Under the pieces are notes generated by a model. That model saw only the letters and a list, made by a program, of their open reading frames with translations, had not been told where the DNA came from and did not search any database. The position numbers and the translations under genes were made by a program. Below are positions 1-9,982 of a stretch of DNA of 58,950 bases, one piece after another. The stretch covers positions 1 to 58,950 of the forward strand of contig CAMNGW010000002.1 of assembly GCA_946538615.1 (NCBI GenBank), written 5' to 3'. Numbering within the stretch: the stretch's first letter is position 1; each line of letters begins with the position of its first letter. Origin of the DNA: an uncultured Clostridia bacterium. Lineage in GTDB: Bacteria > Bacillota > Clostridia > Christensenellales > Aristaeellaceae.

Positions 1-228
1 CTGGTTGACGCCTGCAGAAGGCGTACACAGCCACCTGAGGGCGGGACTGTTCTTCGCCAGCACCGCACTTTGCCCGAGAATAATCTCCGCATCGGCAATG
101 TGCGGCAGCGCATCATCATCATTTTCGAAAAAAAGGGCTTCAAATCCGTTCTTTTCCGCCGCGCTGCGGAGGCGTTCCCGCTGACTGTCTTCAAGTACAG
201 ATAAGACGATGGCCAGTTTCCTGCTCAT
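1..228 (-). CDS. N-terminal part of a D-isomer-specific 2-hydroxyacid dehydrogenase-like protein (runs off the window)
   Basis: Reverse translation from the ATG at 228: MSRKLAIVLSVLEDSQRERLRSAAEKNGFEALFFENDDDALPHIADAEIILGQSAVLAKNSPALRWLCTPSAGVNQ; resembles the N-terminal substrate domain with the 'LRWLCTPSAGVN' motif. Confidence 0.7.
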   Translation of the reverse strand, partial: MSRKLAIVLSVLEDSQRERLRSAAEKNGFEALFFENDDDALPHIADAEIILGQSAVLAKNSPALRWLCTPSAGVNQ

Positions 229-337
229 ATAACACATTCTCCTTGTCATTGACTCCATTTCATTTTCAGAAGCAGGAGCTGCTGTCCCGCCTGCATCCCG
301 CGCCCTGTCCCCTGCATTTCCTGACCGGGCAGTCATC

Positions 338-1714
338 TCAGATCATATTTTCCGGATGAAAGACTTCGTCAAACTTTTCCTCTGACAGAAAGCCCAGCGA
401 TACACAGGCCTCCTTGAGCGAAATGTTCTCTTTGAACGCTTTCTTGGCTGTTTTGGCCGCGTTCTCGTAACCGATATAAGGATTGAGCGCAGTGACAAGC
501 ATCAGGGACCGGTCAAGGTTTTCCTTCATCTTTTCCCTGTTCACTGTGATCCCCTGTGCGCAGTTCCGGTCAAAGGCAAGGATCGACTCGGAGAGAAGCC
601 GCACGGACTGCAGGAAATTGTAAGCCAGCACGGGCATGAACACATTGAGTTCAAAATTCCCCTGTGACGCCGCAAAGCCCACAGCCGTATCATTGCCGAT
701 CACCTGCACCGCCACCATCGTCACCTGTTCGCACTGCGTGGGGTTGACTTTTCCCGGCATGATGGAGCTTCCCGGCTCATTTTCAGGAATATGGATCTCC
801 CCCAGCCCGCACCGCGGTCCTGAGGCGAGCCACCTGACATCATTGGCAATCTTCATCATATCGCAGGCAAGCGCTTTGACAGCACCGTGGGCAAAAACAA
901 GCTCATCTTTGCTGGTGAGGGCATGGAACTTATTGCTCTGGGTCACGAAAGGCTCTCCCGTAAGTTCGGCGATCTTCCCGGCGACAAGCTCCGCAAACCC
1001 CGCCGGAGCATTGAGCCCGGTGCCTACCGCTGTCCCGCCAAGGGCAAGCCCGTACAGCGGGCCCAGGGCGAGACGGAGCATCTCTGCGTCCCGCTCCAGG
1101 GATGTGCGCCACCCGCTGACTTCCTGTGCAAAGGAAATGGGAACAGCGTCCTGCAGATGTGTGCGTCCGCTTTTCACTGCATCTTTCGTCTCCCCTTCAA
1201 TGCGCCTGAAGGTCGATACCAGCTCATCTATGGCGGGCAAAAGCCTTTTGGAGATGGCGAGAACGGCAGAGATATGCAGGGCCGTAGGGAACGTATCATT
1301 GGAAGACTGGCTCATGTTCACATCGTCGTTGGGATGGCAGATCTTCTCTCCCGCGAGCTCATTGGCACGGTTGGCAATCACCTCATTCGCATTCATATTG
1401 CTCTGCGTGCCGCTGCCTGTCTGCCACACGACAAGCGGAAAGTGCTCTGACAGTACCCCTGAAATGACCTCGTCTGCCGCAAGACAGATCATTGTGCATT
1501 TCTTTTCCGTCATTTTTTCAGGTTTCAGCATATGATTGGCCATGGCTGACGCCTTTTTCAGTATGCCAAAGGCATGGATAATCTCTGAGGGCATGGTTTC
1601 AATGCCTACGCCAATGGGAAAATTCTCATGGCTGCGCTGTGTCTGTGCTCCCCAGTACCGGTCTGATGGTACCCTGATTTCACCCATAGAATCATGTTCA
1701 ATCCTGTATTCCAT
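338..1714 (-). CDS. fumC: Class II fumarate hydratase
   Basis: 458 aa; MEYRIEHDSMGEIRVPSDRYWGAQTQRS N-terminus and the fumarase/aspartase signature GSSIMPGKVNPTQCE. Confidence 0.95.
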   Translation of the reverse strand: MEYRIEHDSMGEIRVPSDRYWGAQTQRSHENFPIGVGIETMPSEIIHAFGILKKASAMANHMLKPEKMTEKKCTMICLAADEVISGVLSEHFPLVVWQTGSGTQSNMNANEVIANRANELAGEKICHPNDDVNMSQSSNDTFPTALHISAVLAISKRLLPAIDELVSTFRRIEGETKDAVKSGRTHLQDAVPISFAQEVSGWRTSLERDAEMLRLALGPLYGLALGGTAVGTGLNAPAGFAELVAGKIAELTGEPFVTQSNKFHALTSKDELVFAHGAVKALACDMMKIANDVRWLASGPRCGLGEIHIPENEPGSSIMPGKVNPTQCEQVTMVAVQVIGNDTAVGFAASQGNFELNVFMPVLAYNFLQSVRLLSESILAFDRNCAQGITVNREKMKENLDRSLMLVTALNPYIGYENAAKTAKKAFKENISLKEACVSLGFLSEEKFDEVFHPENMI

Positions 1715-1895
1715 GCTTGCCGTCTCTCCTCCATGGTCCGATTCGTGTCATGTACATACTCATCATACCTTATTATGTCCAAAAATGCACCTGCTGTGTT
1801 CACAGAAAATACGGCATCCTCTGGATTTGCCTTTCGGTGTCCGCTGCCTGTTCAGACTGCGTGTGCCAGCGGAAGATGCGGCAGATTGCCTGCAC

Positions 1896-2882
1896 TTATT
1901 TTTCAAATGGGTACACCAGTCCCATCTGCCTGCGGCACTCATCCATCATCTCCATGACATCGAGTGTCGACTGGTGGGGCACGTACCGGCTCTCTGTCTT
2001 GCCCTGGCGGATCTCCTCTGCCACGAGGTCGAACTCGTTGAGCATCCCGCCATAGCCCTTCATGCTTTCGTTCCGTCCATGGAAGCGCCTGAGCCTGACA
2101 CGGTTGGCATGATGATAGAACCAGAGCCGTGTCTCTCCCTTTGTGCCGCGAAGCCGCATCACTTCAAGTCCCTTGAAGTCCATCAGGGATACGCTGATCC
2201 GGAAAATTTTTCCGCCCGGGTAGGTCAGTTCAATTTCCTCATCTGTGTCGATCCCGCCCTTCAGGTTCCCCCGGCAGCGAATCGCTTCCGGTTTGCCAAA
2301 CAGCCTGTAGATATAGGTCAGCGGGTAAATCCCGATATCCAGCAGCGCCCCTCCGGCCAGGTTCGGGTCCGAGAGACGCGGCGCATAGTTGATGCTCCTG
2401 AGATGATAGGTCATATCAAGGGACTGCACGTCGCCGTATTCCCCCTGCTCCAGCCATGCTTTCACCTGATTGGCCACCGGAGCGAACCATGTCCACATGG
2501 CCTCAGTAAAATAGATCCCCTTTTCTTCACTCATGGCGATCATCTCACGGGTTTTGCAGGCGTCCGTCGACACAGGCTTTTCGCACAGGACAGGCTTGCC
2601 CAGCTGCATCGCCTGAAGAGCATATGGGGCATGGCTGGTATGCGGGGTGACAATATACACGCCGTCCACACCCGGGTGCACCATAGCCTCCTCTGCCGTC
2701 CTGGCAGGTACCGCGCCGCACAACCGGGAAAAAGCTTCGCATTTTTCAGAATTCCGGGTATACACTGCAGCGATCCTGTGCCCTGAAGACGCAGTAATCT
2801 CCCTGGCAACCTGTTTCGCCAGTGTGCCTGCACCAATAAAAGCCCAGTTGAATGTCCCACTCATGCCGGTCCCCCCGTCCAC
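1896..2882 (-). CDS. Gfo/Idh/MocA-family oxidoreductase
   Basis: N-terminal Rossmann fold (FNWAFIGAGTLAKQVAREI) and the EKP motif (VLCEKPVSTDACK). Confidence 0.88.
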   Translation of the reverse strand: MDGGTGMSGTFNWAFIGAGTLAKQVAREITASSGHRIAAVYTRNSEKCEAFSRLCGAVPARTAEEAMVHPGVDGVYIVTPHTSHAPYALQAMQLGKPVLCEKPVSTDACKTREMIAMSEEKGIYFTEAMWTWFAPVANQVKAWLEQGEYGDVQSLDMTYHLRSINYAPRLSDPNLAGGALLDIGIYPLTYIYRLFGKPEAIRCRGNLKGGIDTDEEIELTYPGGKIFRISVSLMDFKGLEVMRLRGTKGETRLWFYHHANRVRLRRFHGRNESMKGYGGMLNEFDLVAEEIRQGKTESRYVPHQSTLDVMEMMDECRRQMGLVYPFEK

Positions 2883-3175
2883 TGCTTTCTGTCACGTCTG
2901 ACACCCATCCTGTTACCGGACCGCCCGTCCGTCCCTGAACCCAGCCGGGTACGCAATGTCAATTTCCGGCTTATCATTGACAAAGCCGGACGGTTTCATT
3001 ACCATTTCCGGACGCATACAGGCCCGGACCGATCCATGCAAGAAACGCTTATATGCTTCATTTTTCTTGCCGTCCCCATCCGCGGGCGCTTCTCTCTGTC
3101 CTCTTTTTCTGTCCGTGTGCCGATGGCCATGCTTCTTTTTCCCCACACAAGGTCCGCAGAAAGGAAATGATCCGG

Positions 3176-3597
3176 ATGGTCCATCATGTGTCTGAAAAAT
3201 CCTGCGGTGCCGTAGTCTGCCGCATGACCGGGGCAGGCATCCGCTATCTGCTTGTCCGGTCCCTCTCCGGCTGCTGGGGCTTTCCCAAAGGTCATATGGA
3301 AGGAAATGAAGCCGAGCACGAAACTGCGCTCAGAGAGATCAAAGAAGAAGCAGGCCTCGATGTCACTTTTGTGGACGGTTTCCGGACCACCGACGAGTAT
3401 CCGCTGAACCGGCAGGAACAGTCTGAAGCTCCAAACAGGTTGTGTACTTTCTTGCTTTCTATGACCATCAGGAGCCTGTGCCCCAGGACAACGAAATTGC
3501 TGACATCCGCCTTGTCGACTATACGGCTGCCCTCTCCATGCTGCCCTTTGAGGGGATGAAAAACATCCTGAAGTCAGCCCTTGCCTTTCTGTGCTAG
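3176..3597 (+). pseudogene. NUDIX hydrolase with an apparent 1-nt deletion near 3431
   Basis: NUDIX box GHMEGNEAEHETALREIKEEAGL; after ~nt 3431 the homologous reading continues in another frame (KQVVYFLAFYDHQEPVPQDNEIADIRLVDYTAALSMLPFEGMKNILKSALAFLC, stop 3595-3597). Confidence 0.75.
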
Positions 3598-3673
3598 AGC
3601 ATACGATATTTTCTCTTCTGTCCATACTGCATCTGCCCGACCGGATAAGAGACAGATGGGTACCCCTTGAAGC

Positions 3674-3709
3674 AGAAGAAAGCCTGCTGTCACAAGCTTT
3701 CTTCTTTTT
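3674..3709 (+). terminator. Intrinsic terminator after the NUDIX gene
   Basis: AGAAGAAAGC / GCTTTCTTCT inverted repeat followed by TTTT. Confidence 0.6.
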
Positions 3710-3751
3710 GTATGCACCCATGGCCAGATCCAGCGCCTGTACGGTACCCCT

Positions 3752-4906
3752 TCAGTCCAAAGAGGCATACATGGAAGCCATGAGCCTGGGAACGAACCGG
3801 TAATGGTCCCCGGGCAGATTCGTGGTCAGATAGACACAGGTCAGATTTTCCTTCGGGTCGATGCAGAACCAGTTGCCGAAAGCACCGTCCCAGCCCCATT
3901 CACCCACGGACCCATTGATGTCTGCCACCTCAGGGTTCTTCATGACCCGCACGCCTAACCCGTAGCCATATCCGCGCTGGGTGTCCCAATTGTGTGTGAG
4001 CTGCTGTTCGGGCGTCAGATGATCCGTTGCAATCAGTTCGATGGTTTTCCTTCCCAGGATCCGCTCCCCGTCCAGCTTCCCGCCATGAAGCAGCATCTGT
4101 GCGAACCGTGAATAGTCGCCAAGCGTGGAGAACAGTCCGCCCCCTCCGCTCTCGAAAACAGGTTTTCTGTCCGGATACTGCCGGTTATCCGGCTTCATGC
4201 CGTCCCGAATATGATATAAGGTGGCGATCCGGCTCTGTTTTTCCGCCGGCACATAAAAACCCGTATCGGTCATGCCCAGCGGATCAAACAGGGTCTCTTT
4301 CAGGTATTCGCCCAGCGTCTTCCCGCTGAGAACCTCAATGACTGCGCCGAGCACATCAATGGAAAAGCCATACATCCATTTTTCTCCCGGCTCAAAAGCC
4401 AATGGCATCTGTCCGGCCATATTGCCATACGTCTTCGTGTCCGGCAGGGTTTTATGCTCTTTGATGTATGCCTCTCTGTGCTCATCATGTATCCTGGCAG
4501 CTGCTGTATCTTTTCCCGGATAAGGGATCCCGCTGGTCATCGTAAAGAGCTGCCTCATTGTCACCTCGTTCTTTGCTGGCACAATATCGCAGCTGCCGTC
4601 CGGTTTCTCAATGGCGACTGAAGGTTTCCTGAATCCGGGCAGATACTCGCTTACAGGGTCCCAGAGCTTGAACAGTCCCTGTTCGTACAACCTCATGATA
4701 CCCACCACTGTAATGACCTTGGACATGGATGCAATGGGAAAGATGGTATCCGCAGTCATTTTCCTGTTTTTCTCAATATCCGCATAGCCGAAACATCCCT
4801 CATAGCAGGTCTGATCATGCTGCAGAATCTTCACACAGCATCCGGCAATCTGACCGTCATCCACAAAACGGCTCAGTGTATTTCCGACAAGGTGCATATT
4901 TTCCAT
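3752..4906 (-). CDS. Serine hydrolase / class C beta-lactamase-related protein
   Basis: 384 aa with the SxxK motif (PIASMSKVITVVGIMRLYEQG) and the YGF.ID and GGGGLFSTLGDYSRFAQMLL regions of the beta-lactamase/EstB-like family. Confidence 0.88.
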   Translation of the reverse strand: MENMHLVGNTLSRFVDDGQIAGCCVKILQHDQTCYEGCFGYADIEKNRKMTADTIFPIASMSKVITVVGIMRLYEQGLFKLWDPVSEYLPGFRKPSVAIEKPDGSCDIVPAKNEVTMRQLFTMTSGIPYPGKDTAAARIHDEHREAYIKEHKTLPDTKTYGNMAGQMPLAFEPGEKWMYGFSIDVLGAVIEVLSGKTLGEYLKETLFDPLGMTDTGFYVPAEKQSRIATLYHIRDGMKPDNRQYPDRKPVFESGGGGLFSTLGDYSRFAQMLLHGGKLDGERILGRKTIELIATDHLTPEQQLTHNWDTQRGYGYGLGVRVMKNPEVADINGSVGEWGWDGAFGNWFCIDPKENLTCVYLTTNLPGDHYRFVPRLMASMYASLD

Positions 4907-5003
4907 CCTTTCTGAGCTGAAAGCCTGATTATGTATTACGTTTTGTCATCAGCTATTTTCATTATGACAGTCGGTGCCGTTCTTTGTCAATCTTTCCCGG
5001 CAC

Positions 5004-5028
5004 AAAAAAAGACGCCATGGAAGGCATC
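5004..5028 (-). terminator. Intrinsic terminator for the 5072-5431 gene
   Basis: On the minus strand GATGCC..GGCGTC stem followed by TTTTTTT. Confidence 0.5.
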
Positions 5029-5071
5029 CTTTTCACGCGGTACAGGAAATGTGTCCTGGCCGTTTTCTTTT

Positions 5072-5431
5072 TCATTCCGCACGCTCTGCCATGCCCCTCA
5101 GACTCTTTTGTTCTTTAGCCATCATCCACAGATAGACAGGCAGCGCTGATATGACACTGGCCAGTCCGGTCAAACCGGCAAGCCCGCCCCATACATACAC
5201 GTCCCATACCAGGAAGCATGTCAGACTGACACCGCACAGCAGTGTGCCTATGATTCCTATGGTCAGAGCAGCTGACAGGCTTTTTTTCTCGCAGCGCGCC
5301 TCAAGCCTCCGGATCTTCTCAGTTTCCATGCTGCCTGGCACATCTGCACGGTCATATTTCGCTTGCATCGTCTCTTTTTTCTTCTGTTCCTGTGCTGAAT
5401 ATGTGATGTTCACAGACTTCTGCTCATCCAT
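5072..5431 (-). CDS. Small membrane protein (2 predicted TM segments)
   Basis: 119 aa; two hydrophobic stretches (ALTIGIIGTLLCGVSLTCFLVW, GGLAGLTGLASVISALPVYLWMM). Confidence 0.6.
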   Translation of the reverse strand: MDEQKSVNITYSAQEQKKKETMQAKYDRADVPGSMETEKIRRLEARCEKKSLSAALTIGIIGTLLCGVSLTCFLVWDVYVWGGLAGLTGLASVISALPVYLWMMAKEQKSLRGMAERAE

Positions 5432-5497
5432 CCGCGTTCCTCTCTTTCTGCACGGACACTGTCCGTGCTTTGTCCGGTTTCCCGCTTTGTATTCTGC

Positions 5498-6133
5498 TCA
5501 TGTATCACCTGCACGTATCCCATGGATCAGCATGCCTGCAGAAAGCAGGGTCATGCAAAGTGTGATACATCCCCCGAGAACGGCATTCATCATCCGTGCA
5601 AACTGTCCGGGACCTCCAAAGGTTGACAGCATAGCTGTCTGTAGTGACTGGACAGACATAAGCGCTGTCGCAAAGGATACGCAACGCACCGCTGTCAGGA
5701 CAATCTCCATGTCGCGTCTGATCCGCACCAGATTCCACACCGCTGTGATCATTTTTGCGAAAGCCCACAATGCCATGATGTAAATCAGCAGACCGGGATA
5801 GCTGTATGTCCGGTCGTCCCGGACCATCTGAATAAAAACACCCGCCATGGTTACTGTGAGAACACTCAGTAAGACAGCTGTCCACAGAAATACGCGGTTC
5901 TGCTTTTTTGCATTCTGATGATGGAAACTGCGAAGAAGAAAGAACTGTACCACAGCGAGCCCCGCATAATATGCCCCTACAGCCGTCAGCCAGTAAGATC
6001 GAAGCCAGGCACCCATCACCAGTTTGAGCAATGCGAAACCCATTGAGACAAAAAATGAAAGATTCAGCACAATGTGCGAACGCAGGGAAGGCACCTTCAG
6101 CACAGACAGGATCTCAGCTGTGTTCCATCTCAT
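5498..6133 (-). CDS. Multi-pass membrane protein, third gene of a two-component operon
   Basis: ATG at 6131-6133 overlaps the histidine kinase TGA (ATGA); MRWNTAEILSVLKVPSLRSHIVLNLSFFVSMGF..., several hydrophobic helices. Confidence 0.7.
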   Translation of the reverse strand: MRWNTAEILSVLKVPSLRSHIVLNLSFFVSMGFALLKLVMGAWLRSYWLTAVGAYYAGLAVVQFFLLRSFHHQNAKKQNRVFLWTAVLLSVLTVTMAGVFIQMVRDDRTYSYPGLLIYIMALWAFAKMITAVWNLVRIRRDMEIVLTAVRCVSFATALMSVQSLQTAMLSTFGGPGQFARMMNAVLGGCITLCMTLLSAGMLIHGIRAGDT

Positions 6134-7179
6134 GTCAGGCTCCTTCTGATCTGGACCGTAAACGTGCTCCCCTTGCCGGGCGTACTGCTGACGCTGATCG
6201 CTCCATCTGTCAGATCCACGACCCGCTTCACCAGCGCCAGCCCAAGCCCATTGCCTTCCGTCGCATGGCTGGTATCGCCCTGGTAAAATTTCTCGAACAT
6301 GCGGCTGGCTGTCTCCTGGGTCATGCCGCACCCGTCGTCCTGCACCGAAACCCTGGCCCATTCACCGGACGGTGTCACAGATACACGGATATTCCCCCCC
6401 TCGGGCGTGAACTTCACGGCATTGGAAAGCAGATTGTTCCATACCAGTGTCAGAAGCTCAGGGTCCGCTGTAACATACACCCGCTCATCCATGTCGGCTT
6501 CCAGCTCAATATGCTTGCGCTCCATAGCGTCCTCAAAGCCCAGCACGCATTCTGCCACCTGATTGGTCAGGTCATATTCAGCTACGCTCGGACTGATCTG
6601 CTGGTTCTCCAGTTTATGGAGCTTGAGTATATTGGTGATCAGTTCTGTCATCCGCTGCGAAGCACTGTCGATCCCCCGTGCATACATCAGACGGTCCGCA
6701 TCCTGCACTCTGTCATTCTGCAGCATCCTGGCATAGTTGCGGATCACTGACAAGGGCGTCTTCAGCTCATGGGAGACATTGGCGATAAAGTCTGTCCTCA
6801 GGGCCGATGTCTGCGACAGTTCAGCACCCATGACATTGAAATCCTCGGCAATTGCACAGAAGTCCTCGCTGAAAACGGAAAATTTCTCTGTATCAATACG
6901 TACGGAAAGATCGCCCTCTGTCATCCTGCGTGTCGCGTCCCGGATCCTGCGGATGGGACGGTCCACGGTAAGCTTTCTCATGATCCACTCAATGAAGCAG
7001 CAGATCCCGCTCAGGAAAAAAATATTGCCAAAAGTCATGGCCGCATTCTGGGCAAGGACGGTGTAATCAATCTTCATGGTATGGAGAAAAAGCAGAAATG
7101 AAGAGGTCACAACAAAGGAGATCAACAGAAAAAAGGTAACGTACCGCCAGATGAGGAACGCACGACGGGATGCCTTCAT
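6130..7179 (-). CDS. Sensor histidine kinase (HAMP-HisKA-HATPase)
   Basis: 349 aa; FIANVSHELKTPLSVIRNYARML H-box, NLLSNAVKFTPEGG N-box, DDGCGM and GNGLGLALVKR motifs. Confidence 0.93.
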   Translation of the reverse strand: MKASRRAFLIWRYVTFFLLISFVVTSSFLLFLHTMKIDYTVLAQNAAMTFGNIFFLSGICCFIEWIMRKLTVDRPIRRIRDATRRMTEGDLSVRIDTEKFSVFSEDFCAIAEDFNVMGAELSQTSALRTDFIANVSHELKTPLSVIRNYARMLQNDRVQDADRLMYARGIDSASQRMTELITNILKLHKLENQQISPSVAEYDLTNQVAECVLGFEDAMERKHIELEADMDERVYVTADPELLTLVWNNLLSNAVKFTPEGGNIRVSVTPSGEWARVSVQDDGCGMTQETASRMFEKFYQGDTSHATEGNGLGLALVKRVVDLTDGAISVSSTPGKGSTFTVQIRRSLT

Positions 7180-7850
7180 CCATGGATCACCGCCTTATAG
7201 CCAAGACCGCGCACAGTCTGGATCTCAAAAGCATCTGTTCCCGAAAATTTATCCCGCAATTTGGTCATGTAAACATCCACTGTCCTGAGCGTGGATGAGG
7301 CGTCTGCGTCCCAGAACTCGTCCATCAGCTGTGCCCGGGTAAAAGTCTTTTTCGGATAAGACAGCATCTTGTAAAGAATATTGAATTCCCGGAGCGTCAG
7401 ACTGACCTCCTCGCCATCCACGGTGCACGACCGCTCATCGGCATCGAGTTCAACATTTCCAGCCACAAGATGGTGGCTGTTGCTGATCTTTGCCCGCCTC
7501 AGAAGCGCGCCCGTCCGGAGCAGGAGTTCCTCAAGATCAATGGGTTTGATCATATAATCGTCTACACCCAGCTGGAACCCCTGCCGCTTTGCAGCGAAAT
7601 CGTCCCGGGCCGTCATAAATAAAATCGGGATCTCCCTGTTGTTCTCCCGGACCGTCCTTGCAAAAGCGAACCCGTCCATGCCCGGCATCATAATGTCTGA
7701 TATGATCAGATCATACAGATCGTTATATAATTGATTCAGCGCATCGTTCGCGTTCAGGCATCCGACAGCCTCATACCCATTCTGTGTCAGATACGTGCAT
7801 GCCTGACGGTTCAGTTCCTGATCGTCCTCAACAACAAGAATCTTGAACAT
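7176..7850 (-). CDS. OmpR/PhoB-family response regulator
   Basis: MFKILVVEDDQELNRQ receiver, DLIISDIMMPGMDG phosphoacceptor Asp, C-terminal winged helix VDVYMTKLRDKFSGTDAFEIQTVRGLGYKA; start re-assigned to ATG 7848-7850. Confidence 0.93.
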   Translation of the reverse strand: MFKILVVEDDQELNRQACTYLTQNGYEAVGCLNANDALNQLYNDLYDLIISDIMMPGMDGFAFARTVRENNREIPILFMTARDDFAAKRQGFQLGVDDYMIKPIDLEELLLRTGALLRRAKISNSHHLVAGNVELDADERSCTVDGEEVSLTLREFNILYKMLSYPKKTFTRAQLMDEFWDADASSTLRTVDVYMTKLRDKFSGTDAFEIQTVRGLGYKAVIHG

Positions 7851-8054
7851 GCCGTCCCCTCCGTACCAGCGTTTTTTCCATTGTAGCATCTAAATTGTTA
7901 AAATACTGTTAATGGTATATCATTGTCCTGCCTGTTCTTCTTTTCCGGGTGCGCCTTTCTTCACAAAGGCACGCAATCCGGCCCATACTGGCCGATTTAC
8001 CATCTCACGTGCACTGGGAATCTGTATTTTCATCAAGGATAAGAAGGTGTAAAA

Positions 8055-8750
8055 ATGTCAGCACTCTATCAGCTTACAGACCGCATATGGATTTATTCTT
8101 TTGAGGAAGAGCGTGACCGCCCCAATCTGGGTTATATCCGCGGCGACCGCTGGAGCCTGGCCATAGACGCAGGGCACTCAGAAAACCCTGTCCGCTCCTT
8201 TTATGCAGAGCTTGAAAATAAGCATCTTCCCCTGCCGGCACTGACCGTCCTCACCCACTGGCACTGGGACCACACTTTTGGCATGCATGCCACGCATGGC
8301 CTGTGTATGGCAAACGGAACCACACTGGAGCTGCTTCTGGCATTCAAAAAAAGGCTGGAGAGCGAAGGTCCTGGCTTCTTCCTGTCCATGAATCCATGTA
8401 TCCGGAGGGAATACGCAGATGCGCGGCCCATTGTTGTCCCTGCCGATCTCGTTTTCCATGACTCCATTGTGCTTGATACCGGAAACTGTCCTGTCCGCGT
8501 TTTTCAGTCCCAGTCCCCGCACACTTCAGACTCGACGCTCATTGAGCTTCCCGGGGAGCAGGTCCTTTTTCTTGGGGACGCCACCTGTGGGCCAGTCGGG
8601 GATTATGACCATAAAGATCCCGGGCTGTGCCTGAAGCTGATCGAGGCAATTCAGACTTCCCGCGCCACGCTCTGCATTGAAGGACACTGGACGCCCCTTT
8701 CTGCAGAGGAAGTCATCCAGGACCTGAGGAACGATATACTGTCCCGCTGA
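8055..8750 (+). CDS. MBL-fold metallohydrolase
   Basis: 231 aa; LTHWHWDHTFG metal-binding motif, EGHWTPL C-terminal His. Confidence 0.85.
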   Translation: MSALYQLTDRIWIYSFEEERDRPNLGYIRGDRWSLAIDAGHSENPVRSFYAELENKHLPLPALTVLTHWHWDHTFGMHATHGLCMANGTTLELLLAFKKRLESEGPGFFLSMNPCIRREYADARPIVVPADLVFHDSIVLDTGNCPVRVFQSQSPHTSDSTLIELPGEQVLFLGDATCGPVGDYDHKDPGLCLKLIEAIQTSRATLCIEGHWTPLSAEEVIQDLRNDILSR

Positions 8751-9417
8751 TGCCTGCAATAATCCGGAAACAGACATCCCCCGCTGCTGGAAGTGTCACT
8801 TTTCACGTACACATGCATGGACAATAATTGCAGGGCACCTGTCCTTTCCGGGCACTGCGGCTTCACACATCACCTTTGCTCTCCGTCAGGTCCTGCCGCT
8901 CTCCGTTCCATTTTTTCTTTTGACGGACCATCTTTTCCTTTCCAAAGACTTCTCTCTTTCGTCCCCGGTGCCTATGGCATGCTGTCCACAGCGCCCTGAC
9001 ACGCATCTTCTCCGGTGCGATCATTGCAGCATTCTCTCCCGGCACCCGGTGAGTTTTCTCCATACTTATTGACTCTTGTCCTCAATTTTGTTATTTTCTG
9101 CATATGAACCTTCTGTACAATGGTTTTTCTTTCCCTCATCTGCGGATATGCTGCGGTCCCATCAGACTTTGAGCAGCCTCCGCTGCCGCTCCTGATCCGG
9201 TCTCAAGTCTCAGCTGTGAGGCATGTCTTGTCCCCCCGTTCGGGGACTGCGGTGTGGAGCTTCCATTGATTCATCAGTCCGTTTTTCCTTTCACTGAGCA
9301 CGCTGTAGGGATGTCCCGTCACTTTTCCTGGATGGGTCCCCATCTGCCGCCAGTCACTGTGAAAGGCCTGTCCAAACAAAGCACAGCCTTATCCCTCTGC
9401 CATATGAAGAGAGGAGA

Positions 9418-9762
9418 ATGCCATCTATGGGAAAAGTCTTATGGATACTTATCATGGCTGCGATCAGCTTCCTTTTTACTGAACTCGGGATCCACGCCAG
9501 AGAAAGAAAGAGCCCTATGTGGTTCAATCCGGGGAAACCAGTTGATGAAGATGAGATTTCTGACGTCCGGGCGTACAACAAGAAAAACGGAACCATGTGG
9601 CTGTCCTTCTCAGGCATTCTGTGGCTTTGCACCCTGCTGGGCATTGTGCATGTCAAGGCCGCAGGGTACTGCATGATTGCCGCCTGTCTGGCCGGTGTTT
9701 TCCTGCTGCCGTCGATATATAACAGGATCCTGGAACAGTATTCAAAAAAACCTTCTGCTTAA
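9418..9762 (+). CDS. Small membrane protein (DUF3784-like)
   Basis: 114 aa, three hydrophobic segments, preceded by GAGAGGAGAATGCC ribosome-binding region. Confidence 0.55.
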   Translation: MPSMGKVLWILIMAAISFLFTELGIHARERKSPMWFNPGKPVDEDEISDVRAYNKKNGTMWLSFSGILWLCTLLGIVHVKAAGYCMIAACLAGVFLLPSIYNRILEQYSKKPSA

Positions 9763-9982
9763 CTGCCCGATGCAGCACATGTTCCACCTTATCCCCGGAA
9801 CATACAGCCGTCGCATGGACTGTTCCCTGCCTGTCCAGAGGTCCTCGCTATGGATCTGGCGGGACCGCATCATCTGTTCCATTGTGTTTATGTTTTGCCG
9901 ATCTGAGAACGGACCATCCGGATGACCCGTGCTGCCATACACAGCCATAGACCGAATGGTTCAAGCATAGGAGGCTGAGATT

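Noticed and set aside
636-1535. 299-aa plus-strand ORF
   Set aside because: Antisense to fumC
9060-9417. Possible structured RNA or riboswitch upstream of the small membrane protein gene
   Set aside because: Local hairpins (e.g. GTCCCC-CCGTTC-GGGGAC) but no match to a riboswitch consensus I recognise
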